Made by a program: the position numbers and the translations under genes
The notes under the pieces: generated by a model
Databases searched by the model: none
The model's input: the letters and a program-made list of their open reading frames with translations, nothing else
Told to the model about the DNA's origin: nothing
Shown: piece by piece, positions 33,521 through 44,814 of the stretch
Layout: every line of letters begins with the position of its first letter
How positions within the stretch are numbered: position 1 is the stretch's first letter
NCBI GenBank assembly: GCA_008802785.1
Contig: VUYT01000055.1
Span: 1 to 63,467, forward strand
Direction: 5' to 3'
Source: Symmetrospora coprosmae
Taxonomy: Eukaryota > Basidiomycota > Cystobasidiomycetes > Symmetrosporaceae
DNA length: 63,467 nucleotides

Positions 33521-36028
33521 ATGGACGGACACGGACACGGCCACGGCCATGGCAGCCGGCAGGGCAATGGCAGCAGTGGAGCATCGTCCTCCATCGCAGT
33601 CAGCGCAATCCCGCCGCGTCTCCAGCAGCAGCAGCAGCCGCAGCAGCCGCAGCAACAGCAACGTGACAACCGAGATAGCAACGAGCCCACCATGGCGCAG
33701 CTGCTTGCACAGTCGCCTGCGCGCGCTCACGCTCACAGTGACGCTGTACAACTGGCAAACGGAGGAGGAGGGACGGGCATCAACAGCTGGAGGAAAGGCC
33801 AAGGGTTCAAGGCATGGGAGACGGAACTGCTTAGGAGCAGCGAGGTGAAGCGCAAGGCGGATGTCGCTCAGCTGTGTGCGTGCCGCCATTTATGATGCTG
33901 CTGCTGCTGCTGCTATTGCTCTGGTGCGAGCGAGCGAGCGAGCTGATGGCTGCGACTCCGACTCCGACGACGACGACGCGTCGATGGACCCACGATATCA
34001 CAACAGACTTCCTCGAGTGGGTCGCCATGTTCGAGGAATGCGACACAGGCCAATGCCAGAATCTGACACACACAGTCACCCGCAGCTACTACTTTGACCT
34101 CATCTCGTACGTCGGCGCGCGAAGGAGACGTCTCCAGCTCTTCAAGGACGATGCCGCAAAGCGCCAGGTCAGATGCGACTGACGACCGATGGCAGGCGTC
34201 AACACAGCCGCAAAGACTGATTGATGGCTGCCGCATACTTGTCTCGTTCGCCAGCTCACGGGCGAGCCCCTCCAGCGCGACTGGACGACCTACACAGGGC
34301 GCGAGCGCGCCCTCCTCCGCAAGCGCCGGACAAAGCTCCGCCTCGACGCGTTCCACATCATCGTCCAGGTCGGGCAGGGCGGGTACGGCGAGGTCTTCCT
34401 CGCGAGGAAAAAGGACACGCAGGAGGTCGTCGCCCTCAAGAAGATGCGCAAACGCACCCTCGCCAAAATGGACGAGATCAGGCACGTCCTCGTCGAGCGG
34501 GATATCCTCACGGCCACAAAGACGCCGTGGCTCGTCGGCCTGCTCTACGCTTTCCAGGATCCGGCCTACATCTACCTGTGCATGGTGCGCCGACCACTCG
34601 CATTACACGCATTGAGCCTGAGCCTGACCTGACCTGACCTGACCTCGCCACAACAGGAGTACGTGCCCGGAGGCGACTTCCGGACCCTCCTGAACAACTC
34701 GGGCGTCCTGAAGGAAGAGCACGCCCGGTTCTACATTTCCGAGATGTTTTGCTCTGTCGACGCGCTCCACAAGCTGGGCTACATCCACCGCGACCTGAAG
34801 CCCGAGAACTTCCTCATCGACAAGAGCGGACACATCAAGCTCACCGACTTTGGGCTTGCTGCGGGGGCACTGAACCCGGGCAAGATTGCCTCGATGAAGA
34901 GCAAGGTCAGCATTGGCCGCTCCTCTCTATGATGCATCCGATTAGGGAGGCTTAGCATGGCTAATGCCCGCACACAGCTCGAAGAAGCCAAAGACACGGA
35001 CCTCGTCTACCGCTCCACCAAGGACCTCAAGGACATGTACCGCAGCATCCGCAAGACCGAGCCCCGCACCGCAGACTCGATCGTCGGTTCGCCCGACTAC
35101 ATGGCCATTGAATGCATGAAGGGGCAGAACTACTCGTTCAGCGTTGACTACTGGTCGCTGGGGTGCATCCTCTTCGAGTGCGTCGAGCTCTTCAAAGCAT
35201 GTCTGCTTTGACAGTAAGGATGTGCGCGCAGACTAACGCTGCGGTCCTCTGCTGGGCAGATTCCTCGCGGGCTTCCCGCCATTCTCCGGCGCCTCGCCCG
35301 AGGAGACGTGGGCGAACCTCAAGAGCTGGCACAAGACGCTGCGCCGCCCGCACTACGATCGCCCCGAGGACCAGATCTTCAACCTGTCGGACAACGGCTG
35401 GTCCGCCATCGTGCAGTGGGTGTCCTCTTGTCCTTGCTCACCCTTCGCCGCGCGCAGCGAGCTGATACAGGGCGCCGGCCAGCCTTATTGCCGACAAGTC
35501 GCGGCGGCACTCGACTCTCGACGACATCAAGCAGCATCCCTTTTACGCCGGCATACCCTGGGACACCCTACGCGACTCGCCTGCGCCCTTCATTCCCGCG
35601 CTCGACAGCGAGATTGACACTGGCTACTTTGACAATTTCGAGGACCCTGCTGTACGTCGATCCGCCCTTGCCCGTTGCTCCGTTCCTCTCCGCAGCTGAC
35701 GCACTAGACTCTGTGCGTTTGTATTTGCGTGTGCGTTGCCGGACGCTTCGCTTGCAGGACCTCGCAAAGTACGCCGAGGTGCACGCGAAGGCCAAGAATG
35801 TGGCGGCGGTCCAGGAAAAGGACGAGCCGTTTGGCCGCGGCGTCTGGGTCGGCTTTACCTACAAGCCGCGCGGCAAGGCTATCGACGAGGAGGTGGGCGA
35901 TCCAGCCTTGACATACTGATTGGTGCGATGGCCGAGCTGACGATATCCGCGGGCTTGGACTTGCGCAGATTCTCGGACGGCGTGCAGCTGCTGCCGAGGA
36001 TGAAGAAGTCATGCACGTCATGTTCTGA
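33521..36028 (+). CDS. DBF2: Dbf2/Sid2-type NDR-family protein kinase
   Basis: Exon 1 (33521-33875) has a His/Gly- and Gln-rich leader and the start of the Mob-binding region ([20 protein letters not shown]). A 10-base microexon (34007-34016) bridges exon 1 to exon 3 (34086 on), giving [20 protein letters not shown], the conserved Mob1-binding helix. The kinase domain has [25 protein letters not shown], the DFG motif and activation-loop [12 protein letters not shown] after the NDR-type insert ([19 protein letters not shown]). The C-terminal hydrophobic motif is VWVGFTYKP. The last exon ends EEVMHVMF at 36028. Family knowledge: with Mob1 this kinase executes the mitotic exit/septation initiation pathway at spindle poles and the division site. 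Phosphorylation of the activation-loop Ser/Thr and of the Thr in GFTYKP is the known control. It is divergent from the HAD gene across only about 140 bases. Confidence 0.92.
34007..34016 (+). other. 10-nt microexon of the Dbf2-type kinase
   Basis: The bases ACTTCCTCGA are flanked by an upstream acceptor (CAACAG) and a downstream donor (GTGGGT). They supply the frame shift needed between exon 1 (355 nt, phase 1) and exon 3 (starting CTACTAC at 34086). The resulting residues, YFLD at the joins, match the invariant YFLDYYFDL-type block of the family. Flanking introns would be 131 and 69 bases. Confidence 0.8.
34625..34644 (+). repeat. TGACC pentamer repeat inside a kinase intron
   Basis: Four TGACC units just upstream of the CAACAG acceptor of the kinase intron. 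Each unit contains CTGAC or TGACC, close to the fungal branch-site consensus, so several alternative branch points may exist. Confidence 0.6.
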
Positions 36029-36198
36029 ATCCGCGCCGAGTCGGACCTCTTTTCATCAGCTTCCTTCCTGTCCGACCTGTATCGCCCCGGTTCCCTCCTT
36101 GTTGTCCATAGCTCCGTCTGGCTCTTGCTGTCTGTGTACGCTCTTCACGACATGTGCATCGATGTTGTACAACGACAACAACTCTGCGCCACGCAAAG

Positions 36199-37114
36199 CT
36201 ATTCATCACTGACTGCAGCCGCCCAGAGTGCCCTCTCCACTCTGCACGGCGTCCACATCTCGTTGTCCGCACTCTCATCCGACTCCCTCGCCTCGCGCTT
36301 CAGCTTGCCATTCAGCTCCAGCGCCTTTTTCGCGCAAGCTTCGCGCAACCGCTTCCAGCTTGCCAGTGTGTAATCGAGCTTGTCTGCCTTGCCCACGACC
36401 CCGAACGCGCGCATGGCCTCGTCCGACAAGAAAGGGCAGGCACCACCGCTACACCCGAAGGAGAGGATAGCGCTGGCGGTGGCGGGGCCGATACCCTTCA
36501 GCGAGGTGAGGGTCTCGAGCGCCTGCACCAGTCACAGCGTGGTCAGTCTGGGGAAGCGAGAATGAACGTGCGGAACTCACAGATGAGAGGTCTCTCCCGG
36601 CTCGCGAAAAGGCCGAGGCCGTGACGTCTTCGACCTCGATAGCGTTCAGGGCGTTCGCGTAGCGCATCAAAGGCCTGGCGGCATGGAAGGTTTGGCCATC
36701 GCTCTTGAGTATGCGCATGTAAGGCCCGTCTCACCTGAATTTGCCTCGCTGAAGGACGCGTGCGTGCGAAGCCGCGGGGCACGAAGATGGCTGCGACTCA
36801 GCTCAAAGCTCCCAATTGATCCGCTCCGGCACTGAACGGCATAATGAGCACACCGTAATCTTCCACTCGACGATCTTGCACACTTCCTCCTTGGTCAAGT
36901 ACCCATCCGGCCGCTTGTTGGCCCCACTGCTGTCAGTCGCGAGGCGCGCCTCGAGCCGAGTTGGGATGTCGTCTCGGACGAACTCGTCGAGCGCAACTAG
37001 CTTGGCGCGCCGCTTGCCAGTTTTGCTGTGCGCGAGGATGCGCTCGTCATACGATGCATAGGCAGCGGTCCAGTCCGCGAGCGAGGAGGATGCAGCGAGG
37101 TCTGACATTGGCAA
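36199..37114 (-). CDS. Helix-hairpin-helix protein, fungal family of unknown function
   Basis: Exon 1 (37114-36854) begins MPMSDLAASSSLADWTAAY; the ATG at 37108 is an alternative start. It ends KEEVCKIVEWKIT. A 14-base microexon (36735-36748) encodes RGKF plus two bases of Arg. The next exon starts at 36674 with PLMRYANALNAIEVEDV. A later exon reads ALETLTSLKGIGPATASAIL, a helix-hairpin-helix of the DNA-glycosylase type, then GACPFLSDEAMRAFGVVGKA. The stop is at 36199. Family knowledge: this arrangement (VEWK, RGKFRP, LKGVGPATASAIL) is widespread in fungi as an uncharacterised HhH protein that lacks the catalytic domain of HhH-GPD glycosylases. I infer nucleic-acid binding; no enzyme activity is shown. 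Confidence 0.8.
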
Positions 37115-37279
37115 TGTTGCCCGGAGGCGAAAAGCCGGGGATGCGCCGCGAAACCGGTAGGGAAGGCAAGCGCTACAATGCTACAGTAAACAGATAACCA
37201 TCTCGGAAATCGAAAGCTGGCATGTACATGAAACGAAGGGGTATGAGTCTAACACTGTACTTCGCGGCAGATGGCACGC

Positions 37280-39084
37280 TCAGGGGATTGGCGAGGGTAG
37301 CGGCACTGCTCCGCCTATCTGCACTTCACTCGATGGCAAGTCCTCCAAGACTTTGATAGGATCAGGCAGGCTCTGCGGCATACCCTGCCCAGACTTTGTG
37401 AAAGAGTATCGAGTGGAGAAGGACGTGCTGAACGAGGTGCGCTGTATCGACTTCTGCCGGGTGACTGCAGGCTTCGTGACGGCGGCCGATGGTGCCAAGC
37501 CAGAAGTGCTTGATGTTGACGGTGTTGGCGGAGCTGGCGAAGAAGAGGACGGAGAGGACGCTGTGCCAACTGAAGCAGCAGGATTGCCAAAGACGTACTG
37601 CTCCCCCTTCTTCCGGTTCGTGACGCCATACCCCGCCAGCTTGACGGTATCAAAGCCGACCTTGCCCGTGCTGGCATCCTTGACGTATTTGTACGCCTCA
37701 TCCTCCCCAAGCGCGTCGTAGCATTCGAGCGTGACGGATTTGACGACTAATTCGAATGTTCGGTTGCGCGCAATGTAGCGCGGGTTCTCCCAGTTGATGG
37801 CCCCGCCCGCCCATGTCTTGGTTCCTTCCGCGGCGGCCTCGCCCCCGGGCCAGATGCTCATCTGCATGTACATGGGCAGCTCGGGGATGTGCTTCTGCGC
37901 GGAAGTGACGGTACGCAAATCTTGCCCATTGTATCCCCATGTGAGCTTGTCTTTCTTCCAGTCGACGGAGTCTGACGAGTCATGTCGAGTACGAATGGTC
38001 AGGATGCGTACTGGACCGTCTTGCTGTGGCTCTCCGTTCACTCACATGTAGCGAATCCCGTCGAGGTGTCGGACGGGACTTCGTGGCTCTTGCTGCTTGC
38101 AATGTAGTCGCTAATGGCGAAGGCGGTCAGCTTCAGCCATTGCGAGTCTGATCTGTCGCGAGAGCTTGGCTCACTAGAAGACATTGCTCTGGAAGGAAGT
38201 AAGATCAGATCCGACAAACTCGATCTGTTTCGGTAAACAGCGGATAGGGAATTCAGCATATGCTCGAAGCACAATAGCCACGCCTCCGAGACTGACATCG
38301 ACCTCTTCTGTCGTGTCGCCCATCAGGACAGCCGCAGTGACGACACCGCCACTCCACGCCGTCTGCATCTCGACCGTCATCTTCCCATAATGCATCGCCC
38401 GCGTTGCAGATAGCTTCGTCCCGATCTTATCGTCTTTGAGAGTAAGAACGACGCCGTCGGTCACATTGCGGATCTCCCCTGTGCAGGATGAAATCACCGC
38501 AAGAGCCAGGTCAGTATCTGCCATCTGCCACTCGCCGTGACGCACAGGCCGTTCGCGCATGGTGAGGCCTCTCACCAGTGTCGACGATAAAGTCGATACT
38601 GTGCGGATCGACCGCCTTGTACTGGTCCTTGCCGACTATTCGGGCGTTACCTTCGGTACCGAACGTATACTGAAGCGATTAGGCGTGGACAGGTCAGCCT
38701 GGTCTTGCCCCGTGTGGCTTCCCGGTGTTCGGCCGCCTACCGTCTTCGGCTGGCACCCGGGCAAAGGGTAGCACGACTCGACGTTGTACGAGAGGAGAGG
38801 GTTGCAGCCGGCTGATGCGTCGTTGCGAAAGCGGTGGAATTAGTCCCAAGTGGTGACTCGCTATCAAGCCTCAGGGCAGACTCACAAGAACAGTGCGAAG
38901 CTCCGTTACCGCAGTACCCGTATCTCGAGCAGCAGTGCGACGCCTTGCTGCAGACTGCGAACCCATTCAAGGGGCCGCACATGCCATCTGTGCTATTGCC
39001 AGCCTCTGCGCCAAGGATTGACAGGCAGATGTAGCTGATGGCGCTCAGCAGGGCGAGCGAGGTGATGCCTTGACCTCGGGACAT
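37280..39084 (-). CDS. CRH1: Crh-type GH16 transglycosylase with CBM18 chitin-binding domain
   Basis: The start at 39084 (MSRGQGITSLALLSAISYICL) gives a clear signal peptide. A CBM18 chitin-binding module follows (CGPLNGFAVCSKASHCCSRY, then GYCGNGASHC). The GH16 catalytic motif is split by a 72-base intron (38225-38296); spliced it reads TTEEVDIEFVGSDLTSFQSN, with the ExDxE nucleophile and acid/base pair intact. The next exon has MQMSIWPGGEAAAEGTKTW AGGAINW-type sequence, as in Crh1/Utr2. The C-terminus is Ser/Thr-rich and ends GGAVPLPSPIP. I do not see a strong GPI-anchor signal, so it may be secreted or wall-trapped rather than anchored. Family knowledge: these enzymes transfer chitin chains onto beta-1,6-glucan in the cell wall. 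PCM1, which feeds chitin synthesis, lies directly upstream on the same strand. Confidence 0.9.
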
Positions 39085-39666
39085 GATTGCAGAGTCGACT
39101 TTCGTGAAAGAGCAGATGACAGGACAGAGATGAAGGGAACGAGGTAGAAGCTGGTCAAGCGAGTGTATAGGGAAGAGAGGACGACAGTTCGAGCAGGAGA
39201 GAGGACGGAGGTTACGGTGAGTCAGGGATGAGATGGGGACGAGGTTGCCCAGGATGGGACGGACAGCCAGGAGGGTCAGTCGACTCGAGGCGAAGGGAGA
39301 TAGCGAGATGCATTGTGCGATTGCTTCCAGCAGCTCTTTGGTCATGACGGTGCTCGGGCATGAAAGGGCAGCTTTGGCTCTTATGCCCGGCCGAGATGCG
39401 ATTTGAGCTTAACGAGGATTATAGCCGAGGGCTGAGCCCGCCAAGGCCCGGCACCAGCGCTATCAGGGTCAACCGAGTTCCATACAGAAAGGGCTTTCGC
39501 GGTGCCCAGGCTGGCCTGCCAGGCGAGTTCCGTTTTTGTTTTGTCGAGGTGCGAAGGCCTACGTGCTACATTGTGCTTAAAGACTGGACGAACGAACGAT
39601 GCTGCGGGCGTGAACTGCTCCTGCATGACTGTTGTGCTTGATGAGGCCGACTGCGTGTAGGATGAC
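39085..39666. other. Intergenic: 5' region of the Crh-type gene
   Basis: About 580 bases between the PCM1 stop and the Crh-type start, both on the minus strand. An open frame on the plus strand (39360-39641) has no domain or splice support. I see no further gene. Confidence 0.4.
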
Positions 39667-41716
39667 CTAGGCGAACTCGGCCGGGCGCTGACCGAGGCCT
39701 GCCTGGTCGAAGACGAGACCGGACACTTTGAAGGCTAGCTCTGCGTACCGATAGGACACGCCAACATCAGCTCGATGCTAACCATTCTAAGACCAGGCAC
39801 GCGCAGGCTCACCGTCCGCCTCTGCGCGCGTGGCAGCCTCTGCGTACACCCTGACGCAGTCCTCCGTCCCGCTCGGACGAACAAAGCTCCTCCCCTTCTT
39901 GTATTTTGCGACTGTCGCGTCAATCTTCGCCTGCAGTCCCGCTGGCGCCACGAGGACGCGCTCCGCGTCTTGCGTAGCGAACGCGCCTCGGTCGGCGACA
40001 AGGACCTTGACGAGGCGGTTGGGGAGGTCCGTGTACGCCGCGTCCCACTCCTTGGGCCCGTAGCCTCTGTGCAGCAGGATGGTCTCGACCAGCAGCAGGT
40101 CCGAGAGCGCGTCGCCCACAGTCTGGTTGATGAGCTCGGTCAGCGCTGACAAGTTCGCGAGCGCGTTCTGCTGGTTCGGCGTCGACGGGGTTGCCGATGC
40201 GATCTGCGCGAGGGCCTCGGGCGAGAAGATGACGGTGCCGTGTCCGTTTGCTTCGAAGTAGACGCCAATGTCGTACCGCTCGGCTGCGTGGTGCAGGTAT
40301 TTGACCCCAGTTGGCACGCACGCGACTGGCACTTTCTGCGAGTACCGAAATAATCGACGTTCAGTATATCATAGTACCATCACCAGTGTAATCAGGCAAA
40401 AACGAGGAGACCCACGAGCGTGTTTACGAGGTAGTTGGTCGAGCTGCCGTTCGCATAAGCCGTCTGCACGACGCCGACCTCGAGCTCGAGCCCGGCATTC
40501 TTGACAAGATCAATGAGGAACATGGCAGCGAGTCCTGCAATCTTGTCGCCGTCGAGGAGCTTGAACGCGCCCTCGGCATTTGCAAAGTAAAAGACGATGC
40601 GGTCCGCGTCGCCATCGAGGGATGAGTAGCGGCCTTTGCCTGGGTGGAGCGTCATGCCCGGCGGGGCCTTCTGCTGCGTCTTGACAAAGTCTGCGCCGCA
40701 CGCGCTGTTGAGCACGCCCGGGGTGGCCGTGTCGTCCTTGACGATGCGGAGGTCGAGCTTGCCGCCGAGCGTCTGGACCTTCTCGACGAGCAGGCGAAGC
40801 TTTGGCGCGCCTACGCCGTTGGCGCAGTCGACGACCATGGGGAAGCCTGGCCCGCCGACGTGCGTTTTGCCCTTTGACAGGGTGATGTAGGCGCGCGCGA
40901 GCTTGTCGTAGTACCCGTCCTCGCTGGGTGAGCCGTAGACCTCGGGCGTGCCCTGCGTGTTGATGGCGCGGACGAGGTAGTGCAGCTGTGGGGTGGTGAC
41001 GAGGCCCGCAGGGAACGTCTTGCCCTCACTCCCTGCCAGCGCAGCGAGGCCATCCTCCAACGCGGCAACCAATGCTGGGCAAGAAGGGCGTGTGTCGTGC
41101 CCGTACACGACGAGCGAGGGCTGGGCGAGGTCGATCCTGTACGTCGCAATGAGCGATTTCAGGCTGTCGATGAGCGCGTCGGGAGTGACTGCGTTGGCGA
41201 GGAGGGTTGCAGATGCCTCCCATGACGCCTCGAGCATCTCCCCGCGTGGGTCAACGAGCTTGACGCCGTTGTCCTGGCCAGGGTGGGCCGGCCCAAACAA
41301 TTTGGGTCAGCTTCTACCGGGGTACAGCAAGCGATACAGCTACAGCAGAGAGCTGTATAGTCCCCTATGAGAAGCGCACCTGCTCTGGGTTGTGGCTTGC
41401 CGTGACCATGACGCCGACTGCCTTTCCGCCCTGTTTCTTGCTGCGCAGGACGGCGAGGAGGCCGACGCGGAAGAGGACGCTGTCGAGCTTGTCGGCGCTG
41501 TTGGGGGCGGGCATGGCATTGCACATTGAGCTCAGCATCCCTGCTTGCCGACTCTACCGGAACAGCCCGACAATGAAGAGAGGCTCACCGCATCCTGAAC
41601 CCGGCGGTGCCATACTGGTACGCGATGGACGTGTCTGGGCGGGGATGGCGCTCGGATGCTGCTGTGATGCTGTCGGCGGTCTCGTGCGACAGCGTTGACG
41701 TCGATGTGGAGGCCAT
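39667..41716 (-). CDS. PCM1: Phosphoacetylglucosamine mutase (AGM1/PCM1)
   Basis: The start at 41716 begins [16 protein letters not shown]; the N-terminal exon ends [13 protein letters not shown]. The next exons give [20 protein letters not shown] and [11 protein letters not shown], containing the phosphoserine loop. DGDADR (about 40600) is the metal loop, YFEANGHG (about 40250) the sugar-binding loop, and [15 protein letters not shown] (about 39860) the phosphate-binding loop. The last exon, after an intron near 39690-39812, reads [15 protein letters not shown] and stops at 39667-39669. All four functional loops of the phosphohexomutase fold are intact. Reaction: interconverts GlcNAc-6-P and GlcNAc-1-P in the cytosol on the way to UDP-GlcNAc, needed for chitin, N-glycans and GPI anchors. 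It is divergent from the TTL-like gene across about 170 bases. Confidence 0.95.
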
Positions 41717-41884
41717 GATGGTGTTTGATCTTGGTGGGAAAGAGAGGAGAGGAGAGGAGAGGATCCCCCATAGGTAGGTAAGGGCCCAGGCACCGGCCAA
41801 GGGTGAAAATAGGGGTACGACACGTTCGCGGGACACGACGGAGACGCCTTGGACGGCTTTGGATAGCAAATTGACCACAGACTG

Positions 41885-43573
41885 ATGAGACTGATGAGCA
41901 TGACCGCGTCCATCCCTCGCTCCGCTCTCGTCATCTATCCCGAGTCCGAGCGATACACGAGCGATGCGCTGCAGAAGGCCTTCAAGGCCGTCCTCCCAGG
42001 CTGGACCATCTCTACATCCCGCAACGACAAAGCTGGCAGCGATGGTGCTCCCGCCTCTCTGCAGTTCTGCGACTACGACGCGATAGACTGGGATGACGCG
42101 TCAAGAAGCGACACCCTCGTCAACGCCTACATGCTGCGCAAGGTGGGGCGGCGGCCGCCTCACCGCGACTTGTCAACGCGGTCTACACGCTTGTCCGGAC
42201 CCTGGCTGACCCGATGAGCATGCAGGCCCTCATCCGCAAATCCTACCTCTGCGTCACCGTCCGCCACCACCTCGCCAAACACCCCACGTCCCTCCTGCGC
42301 ACCTGCGTCCCGCAAACATACCCATTCGAGATTTCGCACGCAGACGAGCTGGACGAGCTCTTCTACGACGAGCTGTACGACCTCGCTCAGGCGCTCGACG
42401 AAGACCAGGACAAGGAGAGTGAAGAGAGGAGATGGTGGATCGTCAAGCCGGCCATGACAGACAAAGGGCAGGGGATCCGCCTGTTTGACTCGAAGGACGG
42501 ACTGCAGCGCATATTCGAGAGCTTCGAGGACGACGAGAGCGATGACGAGGAAGGAGAAGGCCACGGCGGGACGGGGCACGAAGAGGAGGCACAATCCACC
42601 AAAGTGTCTCTTTCTCACATGCGAGACTGGGTGATACAGGTGCGTTTGGGCGACAGCTGCTTCACCATGCTATGACTGGCAGCCGACGACACCGCATGCA
42701 GGAATACATTGCGAGTCCACTGCTCATAGACCCGTTGGAGAGCCCAGACTCGTACGATCTGCGTGGCCGCAAGTTCCACCTGCGCGTCTACGTCCTGGCC
42801 GTCGGTGCCCTGCAGTGCGTCGGACCTACCCTCGCTATCGGAGACACCGCAGCAAGCTCATTGCTTGAGTTTCTGTCATTGACAGAGTCTATGTCTACAC
42901 GGACATACTCGCTCTGTTTGCTAGCAGACCCTACACCCCGCCTACATCAAGAGCAGCTGACGAAGATGACAAGTGCGACGAGGATTCCGAACTGCTTGAC
43001 CTGGCCGCACACCTCACCAACACGTGCCTTCAGAGCTCGGCAGAAGCAGAGAGCAGCGTCTTCCTGCTCTCCGATCTGGTCGGCAAGCGACTCCTCTTGC
43101 CAAGCGCCGGCACTTTGCCAGAACCGGAGCGGCAGCGCGGAGCGGGCGCCCGACTCACCTCAGCGCAGGTGGACGCGGCTGTAGCTCGGATAGGGGAGGT
43201 AGTGGGCGAGACGTTCCGCGCGGGACTGGGCATGCCAAACCATTTCTCAGTCGCCGAGAACGGGTTCGAGGTGTTTGGGCTGGACTTCCTCCTCTCTGTG
43301 CCGAAGCCGGACGAAGGAGGGGAAGAACGCAGCAAGCTGGGCGTGCATCTGCTCGAGGTTAATGCGTGTCCGGACTTTAAGCAGTCCGGTGCGGCCCTGC
43401 ACGGCGTCATTGGGAGGTTGTTCGAAGGGGTGCTCGAGCTGGCCGTCAAGCCGTTCTTTGAGCGGGGGGAGCCTGACCGGGAGCGGCCAGCAGAGTGGCC
43501 GGTCGGGGAGCGTAGGGGCTGTTGGATCAAGTGCTGCGATGAGAGCGTTGTCAGGAATGCCAGGCCGTGGTGA
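41885..43573 (+). CDS. Tubulin-tyrosine-ligase-like (TTL domain) protein
   Basis: Three ATGs are possible in frame (41885, 41894, 41900); the first is given. Splicing yields YMLRK-ALIRKSYLCVTVRHH, then RRWWIVKPAMTDKGQGIRLF (ATP-grasp), DWVIQ-EYIASPLLIDP, GRKFHLRVYVLAVGALQ-VYV and YTDILALFASRPY. Later blocks are DLAAHLTNTCLQ and GLDFLLSVPKPDE...GVHLLEVNACPDFKQSG, the metal-binding end of TTL domains. The stop follows VVRNARPW at 43573. Four exons fit. Family knowledge: TTL-fold enzymes ligate amino acids to protein tails; yeast Pby1 is a related fungal member found in P-bodies. No SurE domain is present here, so this is the TTL-only form. Substrate is unknown. Confidence 0.85.
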
Positions 43574-43605
43574 CCCCGTCTATGTCCTGTCCTGTCCTGT
43601 CCTAA

Positions 43606-44516
43606 CAGCGATTCGGATCCGGACGACTATGACTACGAGCCAGCGCCGTCACCGACCATGTCGGACCTCGATTTGATTAATGACGACAGCGATATTTCGG
43701 AAGGGTCGAGCAGTGACGACTCGGAGGATCTTTCCGAATCGAGCCAGGCCATGAGTAGCGAGGACGAGGACGATCGCATCGAGAGAAAGAAAAGACAGGG
43801 AGCAGACCGTCAGGCTGCAGAGGGCAAGCACGTCGCCAAGAAACGTCGGATGCGAGTGCACCGTTGATACGCTAGGTTGAATTAGTACTGACTCTGTTCG
43901 CATCACCAGAGCAACCTCTGGGGACGAAGAAGACGACAACGATTCCGACGTAGCTGTGTTAGTGTCTGCCAGTAGGCATGTGCGAGTCGAGACCACACAG
44001 GCCCATTCCGTAGCACCAGATTCAAGTGAGATGCTGTCAGCCACGTCGACCACGAGGACCTCGCTACCAACTGGTGCGGCTAGCCCACCAAACCCAGTCA
44101 CATCTCCGGATGACGCCTCCGGGGCTGGTCGGGCTGCCCGTACGCAAGCCCCTGCGGAGGATCTCCTGCTGCCCGCCGCATTAGCTCTTCTGACCGCGCT
44201 GAAAGAAGAGGAGGCTGTAGCTGCGGCACGGAAGGAGGAACGAGTGAGCGCGGCAGTATCAGAAGCTACGGCGGAGACGTCAGGAAACAGTCAGTCGATG
44301 GCTGCGCATACGGAGAGTCTCAGTTACAACGCTCAAGTCATGGTCAATGGCGGCGTCCTCTCCCAAATCCCGGGATTGCATCTCGAGGGGGACGATGCCA
44401 TCAACAACTTCTGCGATCTGCTGCAGGCAAGCGTTAATCAAAAGTCGGAAGGGGGCGATTGGCCGTCAGCGGTGGTCATCGCAAAATGTATTGTAGATTG
44501 TTGGCCGGAGCCTTAG
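43606..44516 (+). CDS. Acidic low-complexity hypothetical protein
   Basis: An open region starting after a TCCTAACAG acceptor-like site encodes DSDPDDYDYEPAPSPTMSDL and a Ser/Asp/Glu-rich stretch, then a basic patch (ERKKRQGADRQ...KKRRMR). The frame closes at 43867. A second open stretch (about 43911-44516) in another frame is Ala/Ser/Glu-rich and ends SAVVIAKCIVDCWPEP. They may be one gene with an intron near 43860-43910, but no single donor/acceptor pair I tried is fully convincing. The ATG could be 43658. It could also be an alternative C-terminal extension of the TTL-like gene, since a 39-base intron-like stretch (GTGACC...TAACAG) sits at the TTL stop. No domain is recognised. An acidic-then-basic layout is seen in nuclear proteins. 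Confidence 0.35.
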
Positions 44517-44814
44517 TCTGTGCAGTCAGATGCTAGGACGTGCCTAGACGCCCATCAGGATGGAGGGAGATGCTTCAAGGACATCGGAGAGAGGGCCATA
44601 AGAGAATGGACATGCAGAGCAATGCAGACGGCTCCACTGCGACCAGCCAGGACTGAGGATCCGCGCTGTGGTTCAGCAATTGCGTTGGATCATGATCGTC
44701 TGCCTCCTCGTTGTGCTGGGCGTTGATGAATCGTTCAGAAGCCAACCTGTGCCTCATCCCCGTCCTCGTCGGCTCTTCCTCAGACCCACCCACCCAGACG
44801 ACCACACCACCACA

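Noticed and set aside
39360-39641. Plus-strand 93-codon frame
   Set aside because: No domain, no splice partner, and it sits in the upstream region of the Crh-type gene.
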